Origin: Cafeteria roenbergensis
Lineage: Eukaryota > Sar > Bigyra > Bicosoecida > Cafeteriaceae
Assembly (NCBI GenBank): GCA_008330645.1
Contig: VLTN01000022.1
Location: forward strand, 248,001-312,000
Length of the DNA: 64,000 nt
Reading direction: 5' to 3'
A program made the position numbers and the translations under genes. Below the pieces are notes generated by a model. That model saw only the letters and a list, made by a program, of their open reading frames with translations. It was not told the origin of the DNA and did no database searches. Positions 51,501 to 59,385 of this stretch are shown one piece after another; position 1 is the stretch's first letter; the number at the start of each line of letters is the position of its first letter.

Positions 51501-53105
51501 CGTGAAACCGCTGGCAGAGCTTCTGCGAACGGAGCGGGAGCAGGCGCAGCCGGGCCCGGGACCCGACTCGCCCCGTCGGCCGGATCATCTGGCGGCAGCA
51601 GCGGCTTGGCGGGCGCCGTGTCCCCGCTCCGCGTTGGCCGGCGCGGCCCTGTCGGGGCATCGCTGACCTCAGACCACACCCGGCCAATCGTTCCGCCGCT
51701 CACGCTTCCGAGACCTGAAGCCGAGGCGACCGGTGCGTCGGAGAGCAAGCTCTCCCCAGAGCCCAGACCGCGCTCCGGCCGGCAATCGGTCAAGTTTCGG
51801 TCCGGCTCCCGGTCCGGCAGAGCCAGCTCAAGCAGAGCGAGCTCTAGACGGGCAGCGGGTCTCAGCAAGTCGCAACGGACACAAGCGCGGCCTTCGGGCG
51901 GAGCGGCTTCGGCAAGGGGTCCCCCCCGTCCCGGCGACGTTCTGCGTCAGCTGACAGGCCCGCTCCCGCCCGGCTCTGCCAGGGGAGTGGCAGCGCACAC
52001 GCTCGCTGCGCTGCGAAGGCGGGGAGTGGCGGACACAGTGCTTGGAGCGCTTGCGGGCTCGGGGGGCTTTCCGCCTCCCGGGGACGGAGCAAGGGCGATG
52101 GCGGCCGGCATGGGGCGGGATGCGGCGGAACGTTTTGCCGCGTCGCGCGAGTCAGGGCAGGGCGTCGTCTCCGCAATGGGCGGCCCAGCCGCAGGGGGGT
52201 TCCGCTGGGGCGCAGGCGCCAGACGCCCCAAGGGCTGGCGACAGCCCGGCCCAGCCAGAAGCTCGCTCGACCGCCACTCCTCGGCCTCGGCTGCGTCGCA
52301 CGGGCCAGCCCTGGGCGGGTCTCGGAGGCAGTTTGAGCCCGAGGGGGCGTGGCACCCGCACTCGCCTCTGAAGGGGGCGGGTGGCAGGGCTTGGGGACCC
52401 CGCCGAAACCGCGGCCTGTCAGATAGCTCTGCCGGTGCGGGGAGCAGAGCCCGTCCGTCCACGGCTCAGCCAACGGCAGGAGGCAGGGGCGCTTCGCTGG
52501 CGATGGCGTCGCTGCGCGGCCCCGCCGCCCCGCCAGCCGGCGCCGCGGACGTGGCCTCTGCCTCTCACGGCGGGGACGCAGGAGGCGGCGGCGGCTGGGT
52601 CAGCTGGGGGGGCAGCGGAGCGGCGGCATCTGGCGGGGGGAGGCGGGCCGTTGCCGCTGCAGCGTCGGGAAGCACCGGCCCTACGTTTGCCGGCGCAGTC
52701 GCCGGCCGAGGCGGCCATGGACGCGAAGTGGCGGCCACTTCGGTGCACGCTCCGAGCGAGCGGCCTGGCAGCCCCGGCAGGCAGAGCCCGACCCGCCAGC
52801 GGCCGGTTCGGGGTCTGGCATGGAAGCACCAGCCCAGCGGCCGCACCAGCGCGGCGAGTGGCGGCGGCACCGGCGTTGGCATCACTGCGAGCGGCAGAGC
52901 AGAGCTTGGTGCAGTGTTGGGCGTGCTTTCGTCGGCCGGGTCGCCGGCCGGGCTGTCGGCGTCCGCGGCCACCCATCGCCAGCACCGACGCCAGCCCAAC
53001 CAGCGAACGGTGGGGCACGGACCGAGAGCCCCGCCGGGGCCAGCGGCTGCGGGATCAGCAATCGGGGGGTGGGACCACCGGTCGGTCGCCAGCAAGTCGC
53101 CTTAG
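48501..53105 (+). CDS. Protein with two cyclic-nucleotide-binding domains, each split by a low-complexity insert
   Basis: 1,534 residues from ATG 48501 to TAG 53103-53105. Domain A starts near residue 250 (LSAGQMATLQGFPGHAFYLI, then LQGSCGVRV), is broken by about 245 Ser/Ala/Gly-rich residues, and resumes with LRKGQHFGELALLSDDDRRN (about 548-567). That phosphate-binding cassette keeps the FGE and the Arg that bind the cyclic phosphate. Domain B starts at IETGSSLYRRGDVADGVYLI (about 634), has inserts before GAGSLVGEIEVLRGFDEDVV (about 777) and before VEAFLLPWDKLDALLVQN (about 915). Its cassette keeps Glu but lacks the usual Arg, so B may not bind nucleotide. There is no kinase, channel or GEF domain. 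The N terminus has a short basic helix; the last 550 residues are disordered and basic. CNBD2-like or PKA-regulatory-like roles are possible, but the partner is unknown. Confidence 0.85.
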   Translation: MLGGTSARGSQPPGPGRQRRLSTMRLSELHAMEAKLQQQAMRSAIDSTKTSIRASHAQERKQFRESRRPAASAGKLGRGGRRPSLASARSVESSGVEAVQAPLRLATDPATAGCAQPVVTARVLKVADEALAAARRRPGHSRRTGSAGDSVDGDDIDDEAGHSRRGSGPSAGGATAPGTAPPVAAGPGGREEAAEASAFSAEEQIASVMAILKRTSKPGSRRSRSEMSVLRTWLRSAHPKLFGELPRKTLDSLVRRVRLAVLSAGQMATLQGFPGHAFYLILQGSCGVRVASSVAEHRYVQRVAADAGIRQSGAVAAVRDRVSAAERDTGTALVSSSSSAPDGAGAGAGTADDGLGSGGHRRAATVLDEVCRAPIFAGTPGRPAPPGYITAQTVATSPDPFVKQTVHDVGAGAAMSSAALAPDVLRIVNRFLAGGGGGGGGWAAASAAAGAAASQAASSGPGSTPDGVVGPGGISRARGRRRSSVGSLDSMWSVDPEEARAMEGLSSGTKWDGTNPGRAEGAGGDDEDGGPGLRPTLADGRLLGKEVVVLRKGQHFGELALLSDDDRRNASVVALEEGTALVALARSTYLASLRERNQREYELRTKFLLGLRLFGAWSRRRVLPVAYSLQPVAIETGSSLYRRGDVADGVYLIRSGTVRLTAFRREGSLPLRPRTDETGRFAPGILTRARRIMGEPTDLPPGARAGAASGSAGTAADSQGGAAGAADGSGGAPAAGAGDGGGSASDAGPALSVAPSKTVTHAHASSRLQAVDCTFCGAGSLVGEIEVLRGFDEDVVAALAGTAPWPPRPKMEGSGPAGSGGGYVPLSLSGRHAGAGGGTGAGGGGGGGGGASGAGGSGGGGGGGGGGGGGGTSGGFAGGSAGSHLRQRLSGCRRGSVTGEDVLPVRHMEAVAVGPVEAFLLPWDKLDALLVQNTDSDVAAQLAATVEAKVAAVASRLSGGQHGAGAGAGAGPAAAAAAAAAARVPGHGHSSHTSSSEGSARETAGRASANGAGAGAAGPGTRLAPSAGSSGGSSGLAGAVSPLRVGRRGPVGASLTSDHTRPIVPPLTLPRPEAEATGASESKLSPEPRPRSGRQSVKFRSGSRSGRASSSRASSRRAAGLSKSQRTQARPSGGAASARGPPRPGDVLRQLTGPLPPGSARGVAAHTLAALRRRGVADTVLGALAGSGGFPPPGDGARAMAAGMGRDAAERFAASRESGQGVVSAMGGPAAGGFRWGAGARRPKGWRQPGPARSSLDRHSSASAASHGPALGGSRRQFEPEGAWHPHSPLKGAGGRAWGPRRNRGLSDSSAGAGSRARPSTAQPTAGGRGASLAMASLRGPAAPPAGAADVASASHGGDAGGGGGWVSWGGSGAAASGGGRRAVAAAASGSTGPTFAGAVAGRGGHGREVAATSVHAPSERPGSPGRQSPTRQRPVRGLAWKHQPSGRTSAASGGGTGVGITASGRAELGAVLGVLSSAGSPAGLSASAATHRQHRRQPNQRTVGHGPRAPPGPAAAGSAIGGWDHRSVASKSP

Positions 53106-54093
53106 GATCTCCCTGTGGTCTGGCAGTATCGGCGCGTGGAGTTCAATGCGCGTGTGTCGAAGCTTGAGGCCACGACGAGCCGAGCGATACCGGCGTGGGC
53201 AGGGCGGAGAAGCGTCCCGTGCCTCGAACGGCGGCCATGACTGCGAAAGTGGCCTGTATCTGGTGGGTGTTGCAACAGGCCGGAAGCGATTGCTATGTAT
53301 GCTGCTGGAACTGGTCGGCGTAGCGCCGCGCCCGATTCCCCCAGCCGGGGCTGCCCAGCGCACGCTTGTGTCTGGGCAGCGCAACGGTGCGTTGACGAGT
53401 CAGTGAGGTCGCACGCACTGGGCCGAAGGGCGTTCCCGCCACACGCAAAGCGGGCACCAAACACAATCCGCCTCGTGCGTGGCCGATGCCTTCGGCAGCC
53501 GACTTTGCCGGCCACTGGCGGAGCGGCGCGTTGCAAGGCGCAGTGGCGAATTAGAGGGCGGAAGGTGGGGGGGGGGAGACCAACACAGTCGAGTCAAGCA
53601 GGTCAGACACACAGGCATTGCAGTTAACACGCGCCGTTCAGCAAACATCGCCACAGAGTCAGAAGAAGACGACAGAGACGAATTCCGCGCGCTCCGGTGA
53701 TACGTCAGTCGAAGCAAGAAAGTCGGCTGTTTTCGCGCCGGCAGAGAACTGGTGAGCCGCCTGCCCGGCCTCGCAGTCGAGCCTGCGGGCCGCTCGCTAA
53801 GCGGTGCTCAGGGCCCAGCCGTCGGCGCCGACCCCCTGAGCGGGTGGCGCCAGGACGACCTTCGCAGCCCGGCCTGGAACTTGCCAGGTGCGGCACGCTG
53901 GGCTGCCGCGCTGTTGCCGACTCCCAAGGGAGGCCCCCCACCGGCAGGGCCCGAGGCGCCTTGTTGAAGGAGCGGCAAGCGCAGGCACACCCGTCCCGAT
54001 CAATGTTGTTGCTCCGGGTTGCCCGCAATCCGGGCGCGGCGAAACGGCGCGACGGGTGCCCGCGCTGTCGCCGCGTGACGACAGGCGCGTGGC
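53106..54093. other. Intergenic between convergent genes, 988 bp
   Basis: The longest gene-free stretch. GC is lower than elsewhere, with a run of about ten G near 53,567-53,577. Short open frames on both strands look random. No tRNA, transposon ends or tandem repeats recognised. Confidence 0.55.
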
Positions 54094-55171
54094 CTAATGC
54101 TGGCTCAGGGGAATGGTCCGGAGGGAACCGAATTGCGAAACGATGATGAGGCGGCAACCGGCTGGGTCCACCACGACGCGGCGCACGGCGCACTTGTCGC
54201 GGAACACCCTCGAGGTCCAGATTCGCTCCCCGGACCTGCTGTCGAAGCAGACGAGGAAGCCTTGCGACGTGCCGACCAGGACGGTGGTGCCAAACGGGCA
54301 AACGCACACTGCTTGCCGAGGAACGCGCAGCTCGACCAGGGGGGCTGCCGTGTGGGCCGACCAGACGACGACGCGGCCGTCGGCGCCGCCGGAAAAGACA
54401 CGGTCTCCGTAGGCGCTGAGCGACCACACGGGGGACCCGTGTCGGACCCTCGCAGTCTCTCTCCCCGAGGACACGTCCCACGCTCGAACCGTTCCATCGC
54501 GGCCAGCGCTGAGCAGCGTGGGGTATCGCGCGATGGACGATGAGCAGGCGGTGGCGGGAGAGTGTGCTGGCGGAGGGGCTCGGCGCCCGGACACCACACG
54601 CGCCGCCGCTGGTGCAGAGGATGCCGGTGCCGACTGGGACGATGGCCCTGACGCCCGCGACGGCGGCGCCGTGCCAACCGGAGCCGCTCCTGCCCCAAAG
54701 GTGTGCGTGGTGGTCGTGAGGTCGGTGACAGCCAGGGCGTGGCCTGAGAGGACTGCGACGGGAGAGCCGTCGGTCAGAGCCCTGACGTCGATGTTGCCGT
54801 TGCCGCGCGCCACTGCCACCATCACCTGGTCCGCAGCAGGGAGAAGTGAAGTCGGGGAGACGACGCAGACGGCGAAGGCGGGCCCTGCAGCCTCACCGCA
54901 AAGCTCGTGCGAGCAGGGCCCCTTGGGGAGAGCACCGGCTGCGGGCGGGGAGGAGGCAGCGCTTGCCTCGGCGCCGCCTTGGCCGCCGGCTGGCGACGCG
55001 CCCGGGCCCGCCAGCGAGGACGTGGCATGTCCAGCCGCAGCAGCTGGGGGGGTGGGAGCTGCTGGCAGGGCTTCGCTGTCGGCGGCGGCAGCGGTAGGCG
55101 CCGCAGACTCCTGATCCGTGTCCGGCGCGCCGGCACCGCGCTCGCCAGGAGCCGCCGCCGCAGCTGCTGCG

Positions 55172-55202
<31 letters not shown>

Positions 55203-56124
55203 GCGCGGGCATGGTCGACGATTCTGCAGACGCTGCAGCATGTGGCGCTGCGTCCACGGAGCCCTCCGCTGCACCACGCGCCGCTCCGCCTGCCGCAGTT
55301 TCTGGGGTTGTGCAAGCGGCGCAATTGGCACCGCCGCTGACCACCACAGACGCGGGCACGCGGTACACATGGCCGGAGAAGAGAGCAGCAACCACCCCAC
55401 CGCACGGAAGGGGCTGCACGTGCCGCACCGATGCGGAGCCGAGCGGCACGGGAGCCTCCCAGCAATCGACGCAGCCGTCGGACGGCCCGCTGCCGCTGCC
55501 CGCGCTGGCTTCGCATGCGGCGCAGCACGGCTTGCCCTTGCCCTCGCCTTTGGCCGCTGCCCCTTGGTCCGCATCGGGAGTGGGGTCGCACTCGGTGCGC
55601 AGGGTGCCGTTGTTGAGGCCAAATACAGGGCGCTCGCCCACAAGGGTCACGCTGCTTACAGGGTCGCAAGTGGTGTCGTTCGTCGGGAAAATTGCCCTTC
55701 CGCGGCGAATCGCTGCCTCCACCGCAAGCAGGCGCCACTCCGGCCACACTGGAACAGACGTGGCCGGAATGGCTGCCAGCCGCCTCGGCCCAATGCGTTG
55801 GGGCCGCGTCCAAGCACGTTGTTCCCGGAGAGAAGGCGAACGTCCGTGCCGAGGCGAACCGCCGCCCCCGTCTGGCCTGGGCTTGCCGCCCCACATGGCT
55901 GGCCAGACCGGGCTCCACTTGGCGGAGACGGGCTCCAGCGTCGAGCAGGTGCAGGCAAGCGCGGCAATGTCTCGAGCACGCAGAAAGGGGGACAGAAGAA
56001 CTGCTGTCGAGCTGAGCTGCTCCGCGACTGAGGCCGACTCAGAGCTGCTTGTCGGGTGAGCATGGGGCAGTGGCCCAGGCGGCACCAATGCCGGCGGGTG
56101 CGCAAGCAAAGGTCCCTCTGCCAT
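54094..56124 (-). CDS. F-box and WD40-repeat protein
   Basis: 676 residues, ATG 56124 to TAG 54094-54096. An F-box-like segment is at about 42-78 (LLSPFLRARDIAALACTCST, then LEPVSAKWSPVWPAMW), the Skp1-binding helix pair of SCF ubiquitin ligases. WD40 blades follow: VSSVTLVGERPVFGLNNGTL, VRHVQPLPCGGVVAALFSGH, ADQVMVAVARGNGNIDVRAL, and the clearest pair, LLSAGRDGTVRAWDVSSGRE and RVFSGGADGRVVVWSAHTAA, then TTVLVGTSQGFLVCFDSRSG and RLIIVSQFGSLRTIPL. An Ala/Pro/Gly-rich insert (about 285-400) with a polyalanine run from CAG-type codons interrupts the propeller, and a CxxC pair (CCAAC) lies near 205. The probable role is a substrate receptor of an SCF E3 ligase, the propeller binding the substrate. 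The repeat count cannot be fixed by eye. Confidence 0.82.
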
Positions 56125-56492
56125 GCCGCTGGAGAGCTCGAGTCCCGAAAGGGAGTGCCCGCGGCCGCTGGTTCACTTGCGATGCGGCTGGGATGCGATC
56201 GCCCAACTCTGCCGCCAGCTCGCACGCCATCGCGCAGCGCTTGGATGGGCTCAGACCCGTTCTGCGAGCCGAGTCCCCGCCCCGTGGGATCGGTTGCAAG
56301 CAAATGCTCGCCAAGTGCACGTGTTGCCCCCGAGGAGGCCGCTGAGGCCTTGTGCCGATGCCGGGCGCGACATGTCTTGCCAGTCGCTCGGCAGAGCCCG
56401 CGCGAACGAGGAAAACGTGGCCACAACACTCCTGGTCGCGGAATGGAGACCCGGGAGCCGCAAAGCGAGGTGCCGAACGTGCACCATTGTGG
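56125..56492. other. Shared upstream region, 368 bp
   Basis: Between the ATG of the F-box/WD40 gene (minus) and the first supported start of kinase copy 1 (plus). In frame with the kinase from 56,352 and holding another in-frame ATG at 56358, so the kinase could start here. Reads as non-coding. Confidence 0.45.
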
Positions 56493-58973
56493 ATGGGTGC
56501 GCTCGCGGGTGAGTCCTGGAACGCGGCCGGGCGAGAGCTTGGGGTGCGAGTGAAGGATGTCGCCCAACGCTGTCGTGGGCGTTGCGGCGTTGGCCGCGCC
56601 CTCGCCCGCTGCTTCCCCACGCCACTCCAGCCACCCTTCCGGCCACATGCCGGACCCGCCGCACCGGGTGTCTTGCAGAGCGAGGATGGTACCGTTTCGG
56701 CCGACCAGCTGGCCGTGCTGACGAGCGACAACCTCAGCTTGTTCGCCCGAGAACAATTGCAGGCTGACCTACAAGCAGCGGGGCCGCACAGCGCAAGGGG
56801 CCCACGCTGCCCCGCCCCCTCGCTGATCATCCCCAAAGACACGCCGTCCTGGACGACCGGTGCGGATGTCTTCCCCAGAGGCCGTCAGGACCCCGGCCTG
56901 CGCGCCGCAGCGAGTGAGAGGGCACCGGATACGACGCCGGCGTGGCGACTCGGTGACTTGCCGCCCGAGCAGGTTCGATTGCTCCTCGCAAACGCCGAAC
57001 CCGGCACCACGCTCCCCATCGCATCCCTGCAGTCTGCGACCTCTAGTGGCTGCACAGTGCGCCTGCGCTTCGCCCCCGCGCTCGCCGTCGTCATGGACAC
57101 GGCGACCAAGGGCGAGGCCCGATTCTGGGCCACAAGCGTGCAACAGGCGCGTGCCGGGCGGACGCCCGCCCCGCCCGAGCTTGATGCGCTGTCCGCCAAG
57201 ATCAGGCGCATCCACCACACGGAGGTTCAGCTTGCACCTTCCCCGTTCGTCGAGGGCGGGGCAGCCCGCGTGTTCCGCGGCACCTGGGAGGGACGATTCG
57301 TCGCTGTCAAGGAGCTGTGCGACTCACCGGTCAAGGGCCCCTCCACCGCGGCGGTGGTCCGGGAGAGCAACGTGCTGGCCAGCCTCGAGCACGCCAACGT
57401 CGCCAGGCTGCTTGGCGTCGGGTGGAGCCCTCGGAAGGAGCGCCCGTTCATGGTGATGGACCTTGCGGCTGGCACCCTCCTCGACTGGATTCACCCCACC
57501 AGGATCGAGACGATGGCGCGAAGTCCCAGCATGTGGCCGAGCACCCCTCGGCGCAGAATCACCGACCCCGATCCCCCACGCTCACCGGCAGCGGCAGCTG
57601 CAGCAGCGGCACCGGCACCGGCCACGACCGCCACCACGACAGCACCACGGGCGGGTGCCGCCGCGGCGCCCGCCGCCAGCTGTGAGCGCGACGACGCCGC
57701 TGACGAGTTCCTCCGCGCCTGGCCGCGGTCGGCTGCGTCGCTGGCGTCCGTGCTCCACGACGTTGCGTGCGGGATGCAGTTCGTCCACGAGCAGGGCATC
57801 GTTCACTGCGACCTCAAGCCCAGCAACATCTTGCTCGACGAGCATTCCCACGCCCGCGTGTGCGACTTTGGGCTCAGTCAGGTTGCCGCCCACCGCACCG
57901 CCGCCAGGGCGCAAGGCACGCAGCAGTACATGGCGCCGGAGCTGCTCACCACAGCGCCCGTCGTCATGGATGCTGCGGTGGACGTGTTCGCGTTCGGCGT
58001 GATGGCGTGGGAAGCGTGCACCGGCAAGCAAGCGTTCGCGGGCGTGTTCGCGCACGACGACATGGCGCGCGGCGTGCGCGACGGCATCCGCCCCCCCATT
58101 CCCCACGCCGCCCCCAGGGCCCTGGCGGACCTGCTCGAGAGCTGCTGGCATGGCGACCCGACCATGCGCCCCACCTTCGCTGAGGTGGCGAGACAGCTCG
58201 CGGAGGAGGTGCGGCTGCACGGGCACGGGTTGGCAGGGGCGCTGTTCCCGGATGACGAGGTGCTCAACGACATCGCGGGCGAGGCGGGGGAGATGGACGC
58301 TGTGGCCCCCGGAGTCGACCGCGACCGGATGGCCGATGAGGCTGCAGCGAAGTGGGCGGCGATGAAATCCGACTCGCAGGCTGGGTGCCTGCAAGCGCTT
58401 CGAGCACCGTGTCCGCTGCTTCCGGGCCTCAGCGGCAGTCAGCAATCCCCATCAGCTGAGCCAGCTACGGAGAGTAGCGGCCAGCGGTCCAGAATGAGCT
58501 CCCTGTCTGGCGCTGCCTTGCCCGCGATGAATGTCAGGCAGTCTTCTGTCCGCACGGTCCTTCCTGGTCGGACCAATGCTGCTCTGTTTGGCCTTCGCGG
58601 CCGCACATCGTCAGAGGGGCCGCTCACGCCCACGTCAGAGCGCTTGGCGAAGCGGCATCGGGACCGAAGCAGCGTCGCTGGGCTGGCAGGGCATGGGACC
58701 GGAGCCAGCCCGCTGGCTGTCCGATCCCATCTCGGGCACCACAGCCAGACCCCACCAGCAATGACCATCGGTGCCGCACGAGCTTCCCCGCCCAGTTCGA
58801 CTTCGCCTCATGATCACAGTGGGATGGCTGCCTCGCTGCCGCCGGCAGCCTTCAGCAATTCGCCGGACAGCGAGTCCGTGTCCAGTGAGGAAGACCTGCC
58901 TCTCGGCAGCCCTGGCCCTAGAGCCCAAGAATGCGCTGACATCGCGATTTGCGGAGGTGCCTCACGACAGTAG
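56493..58973 (+). CDS. TKL-like serine/threonine protein kinase, copy 1 of a tandem pair
   Basis: Frame runs to TAG 58971-58973. The catalytic domain (about 57,235-58,215) has a glycine loop (VEGGAARVFRGTW), the ATP-binding Lys (FVAVKEL, codon 57309-57311), a helix-C Glu (VVRESNVLASLEHANV), the catalytic loop IVHCDLKPSN (Asp at 57810-57812), DFG (57864-57872) and APE (MAPELL). HRD is HCD, a non-RD kinase, so activation-loop phosphorylation may not be the switch. CWHGDPTMRPTFAEVARQL is typical of the TKL group. An Ala/Pro/Thr-rich insert of about 70 residues lies before helix D. The N-terminal region (DQLAVLTSDNLSLFAREQ; LPPEQVRLLLANAEPGTTLP) is not a recognised domain; the tail is Ser-rich. 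Start uncertain: GGATGGGTGCGC followed 16 nt later by GTGAG is shared with copy 2 and may be a tiny first exon, but no in-phase acceptor was found here. Confidence 0.88.
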   Translation: MGALAGESWNAAGRELGVRVKDVAQRCRGRCGVGRALARCFPTPLQPPFRPHAGPAAPGVLQSEDGTVSADQLAVLTSDNLSLFAREQLQADLQAAGPHSARGPRCPAPSLIIPKDTPSWTTGADVFPRGRQDPGLRAAASERAPDTTPAWRLGDLPPEQVRLLLANAEPGTTLPIASLQSATSSGCTVRLRFAPALAVVMDTATKGEARFWATSVQQARAGRTPAPPELDALSAKIRRIHHTEVQLAPSPFVEGGAARVFRGTWEGRFVAVKELCDSPVKGPSTAAVVRESNVLASLEHANVARLLGVGWSPRKERPFMVMDLAAGTLLDWIHPTRIETMARSPSMWPSTPRRRITDPDPPRSPAAAAAAAAPAPATTATTTAPRAGAAAAPAASCERDDAADEFLRAWPRSAASLASVLHDVACGMQFVHEQGIVHCDLKPSNILLDEHSHARVCDFGLSQVAAHRTAARAQGTQQYMAPELLTTAPVVMDAAVDVFAFGVMAWEACTGKQAFAGVFAHDDMARGVRDGIRPPIPHAAPRALADLLESCWHGDPTMRPTFAEVARQLAEEVRLHGHGLAGALFPDDEVLNDIAGEAGEMDAVAPGVDRDRMADEAAAKWAAMKSDSQAGCLQALRAPCPLLPGLSGSQQSPSAEPATESSGQRSRMSSLSGAALPAMNVRQSSVRTVLPGRTNAALFGLRGRTSSEGPLTPTSERLAKRHRDRSSVAGLAGHGTGASPLAVRSHLGHHSQTPPAMTIGAARASPPSSTSPHDHSGMAASLPPAAFSNSPDSESVSSEEDLPLGSPGPRAQECADIAICGGASRQ
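56704..58367 (+). repeat. Tandem duplication, unit 1 (kinase core)
   Basis: Matches 59675-61338 at a constant offset of 2,971 bp. From 56,841 to 58,366 only seven base differences were found by eye (about 99.5% identity; five synonymous, two changing Ile/Val and Ala/Val). A 78-bp block at 56,763-56,840 is unrelated to its counterpart, although its length is the same. Identity stops sharply at codon AAA near 58,366. Confidence 0.95.
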
Positions 58974-59385
58974 TGCCATGGTGCGCCCAGCCAGCTGTCC
59001 CTGCGTTTCGAGCAGCTCATGCCCGGCGCAAAGCACTGAGTCTGGTGCGCCGCAAGGGCAGTGCCAAGCCGCCCGCGAGGATTCTTTCCAAGGCGGCCAG
59101 CGCTATTCGATAGGAAAGCGCCTCGCAGACTTGGTCTGCGAGTCTTCAGCTAGGTCCTGGAGTGATTGCGAACGAGGCCAGCGCTAGAGCTCTGACTGCT
59201 GTCTCGTCGATTGCACGTCGCGCGGCTGGCCGAAAGGGCGAACGCTCCCGAGGCTCGACCCTCTAGGCAATGCCTTGAACCAGCGCGGCCCATGCAGCTT
59301 GTGCGATAGCCTTGGCGCAGCCGCGCCCATAGCGCCAGGCGCCATTTGTTCGGCGCGCCGGCGGCAGAGCTCGCCCGTGCACACG
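58974..59385. other. Intergenic between the kinase copies, 412 bp
   Basis: Contains the hairpin at 59122-59142 and the likely promoter of copy 2. No further kinase fragment was found in it. Confidence 0.5.
59122..59142. other. Perfect short hairpin (9-bp stem, 3-nt loop)
   Basis: CTCGCAGAC, loop TTG, then GTCTGCGAG, an exact inverted repeat about 150 bp past the stop of kinase copy 1. It could fold in the 3' UTR; function unknown. It is not repeated after copy 2. Confidence 0.7.
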
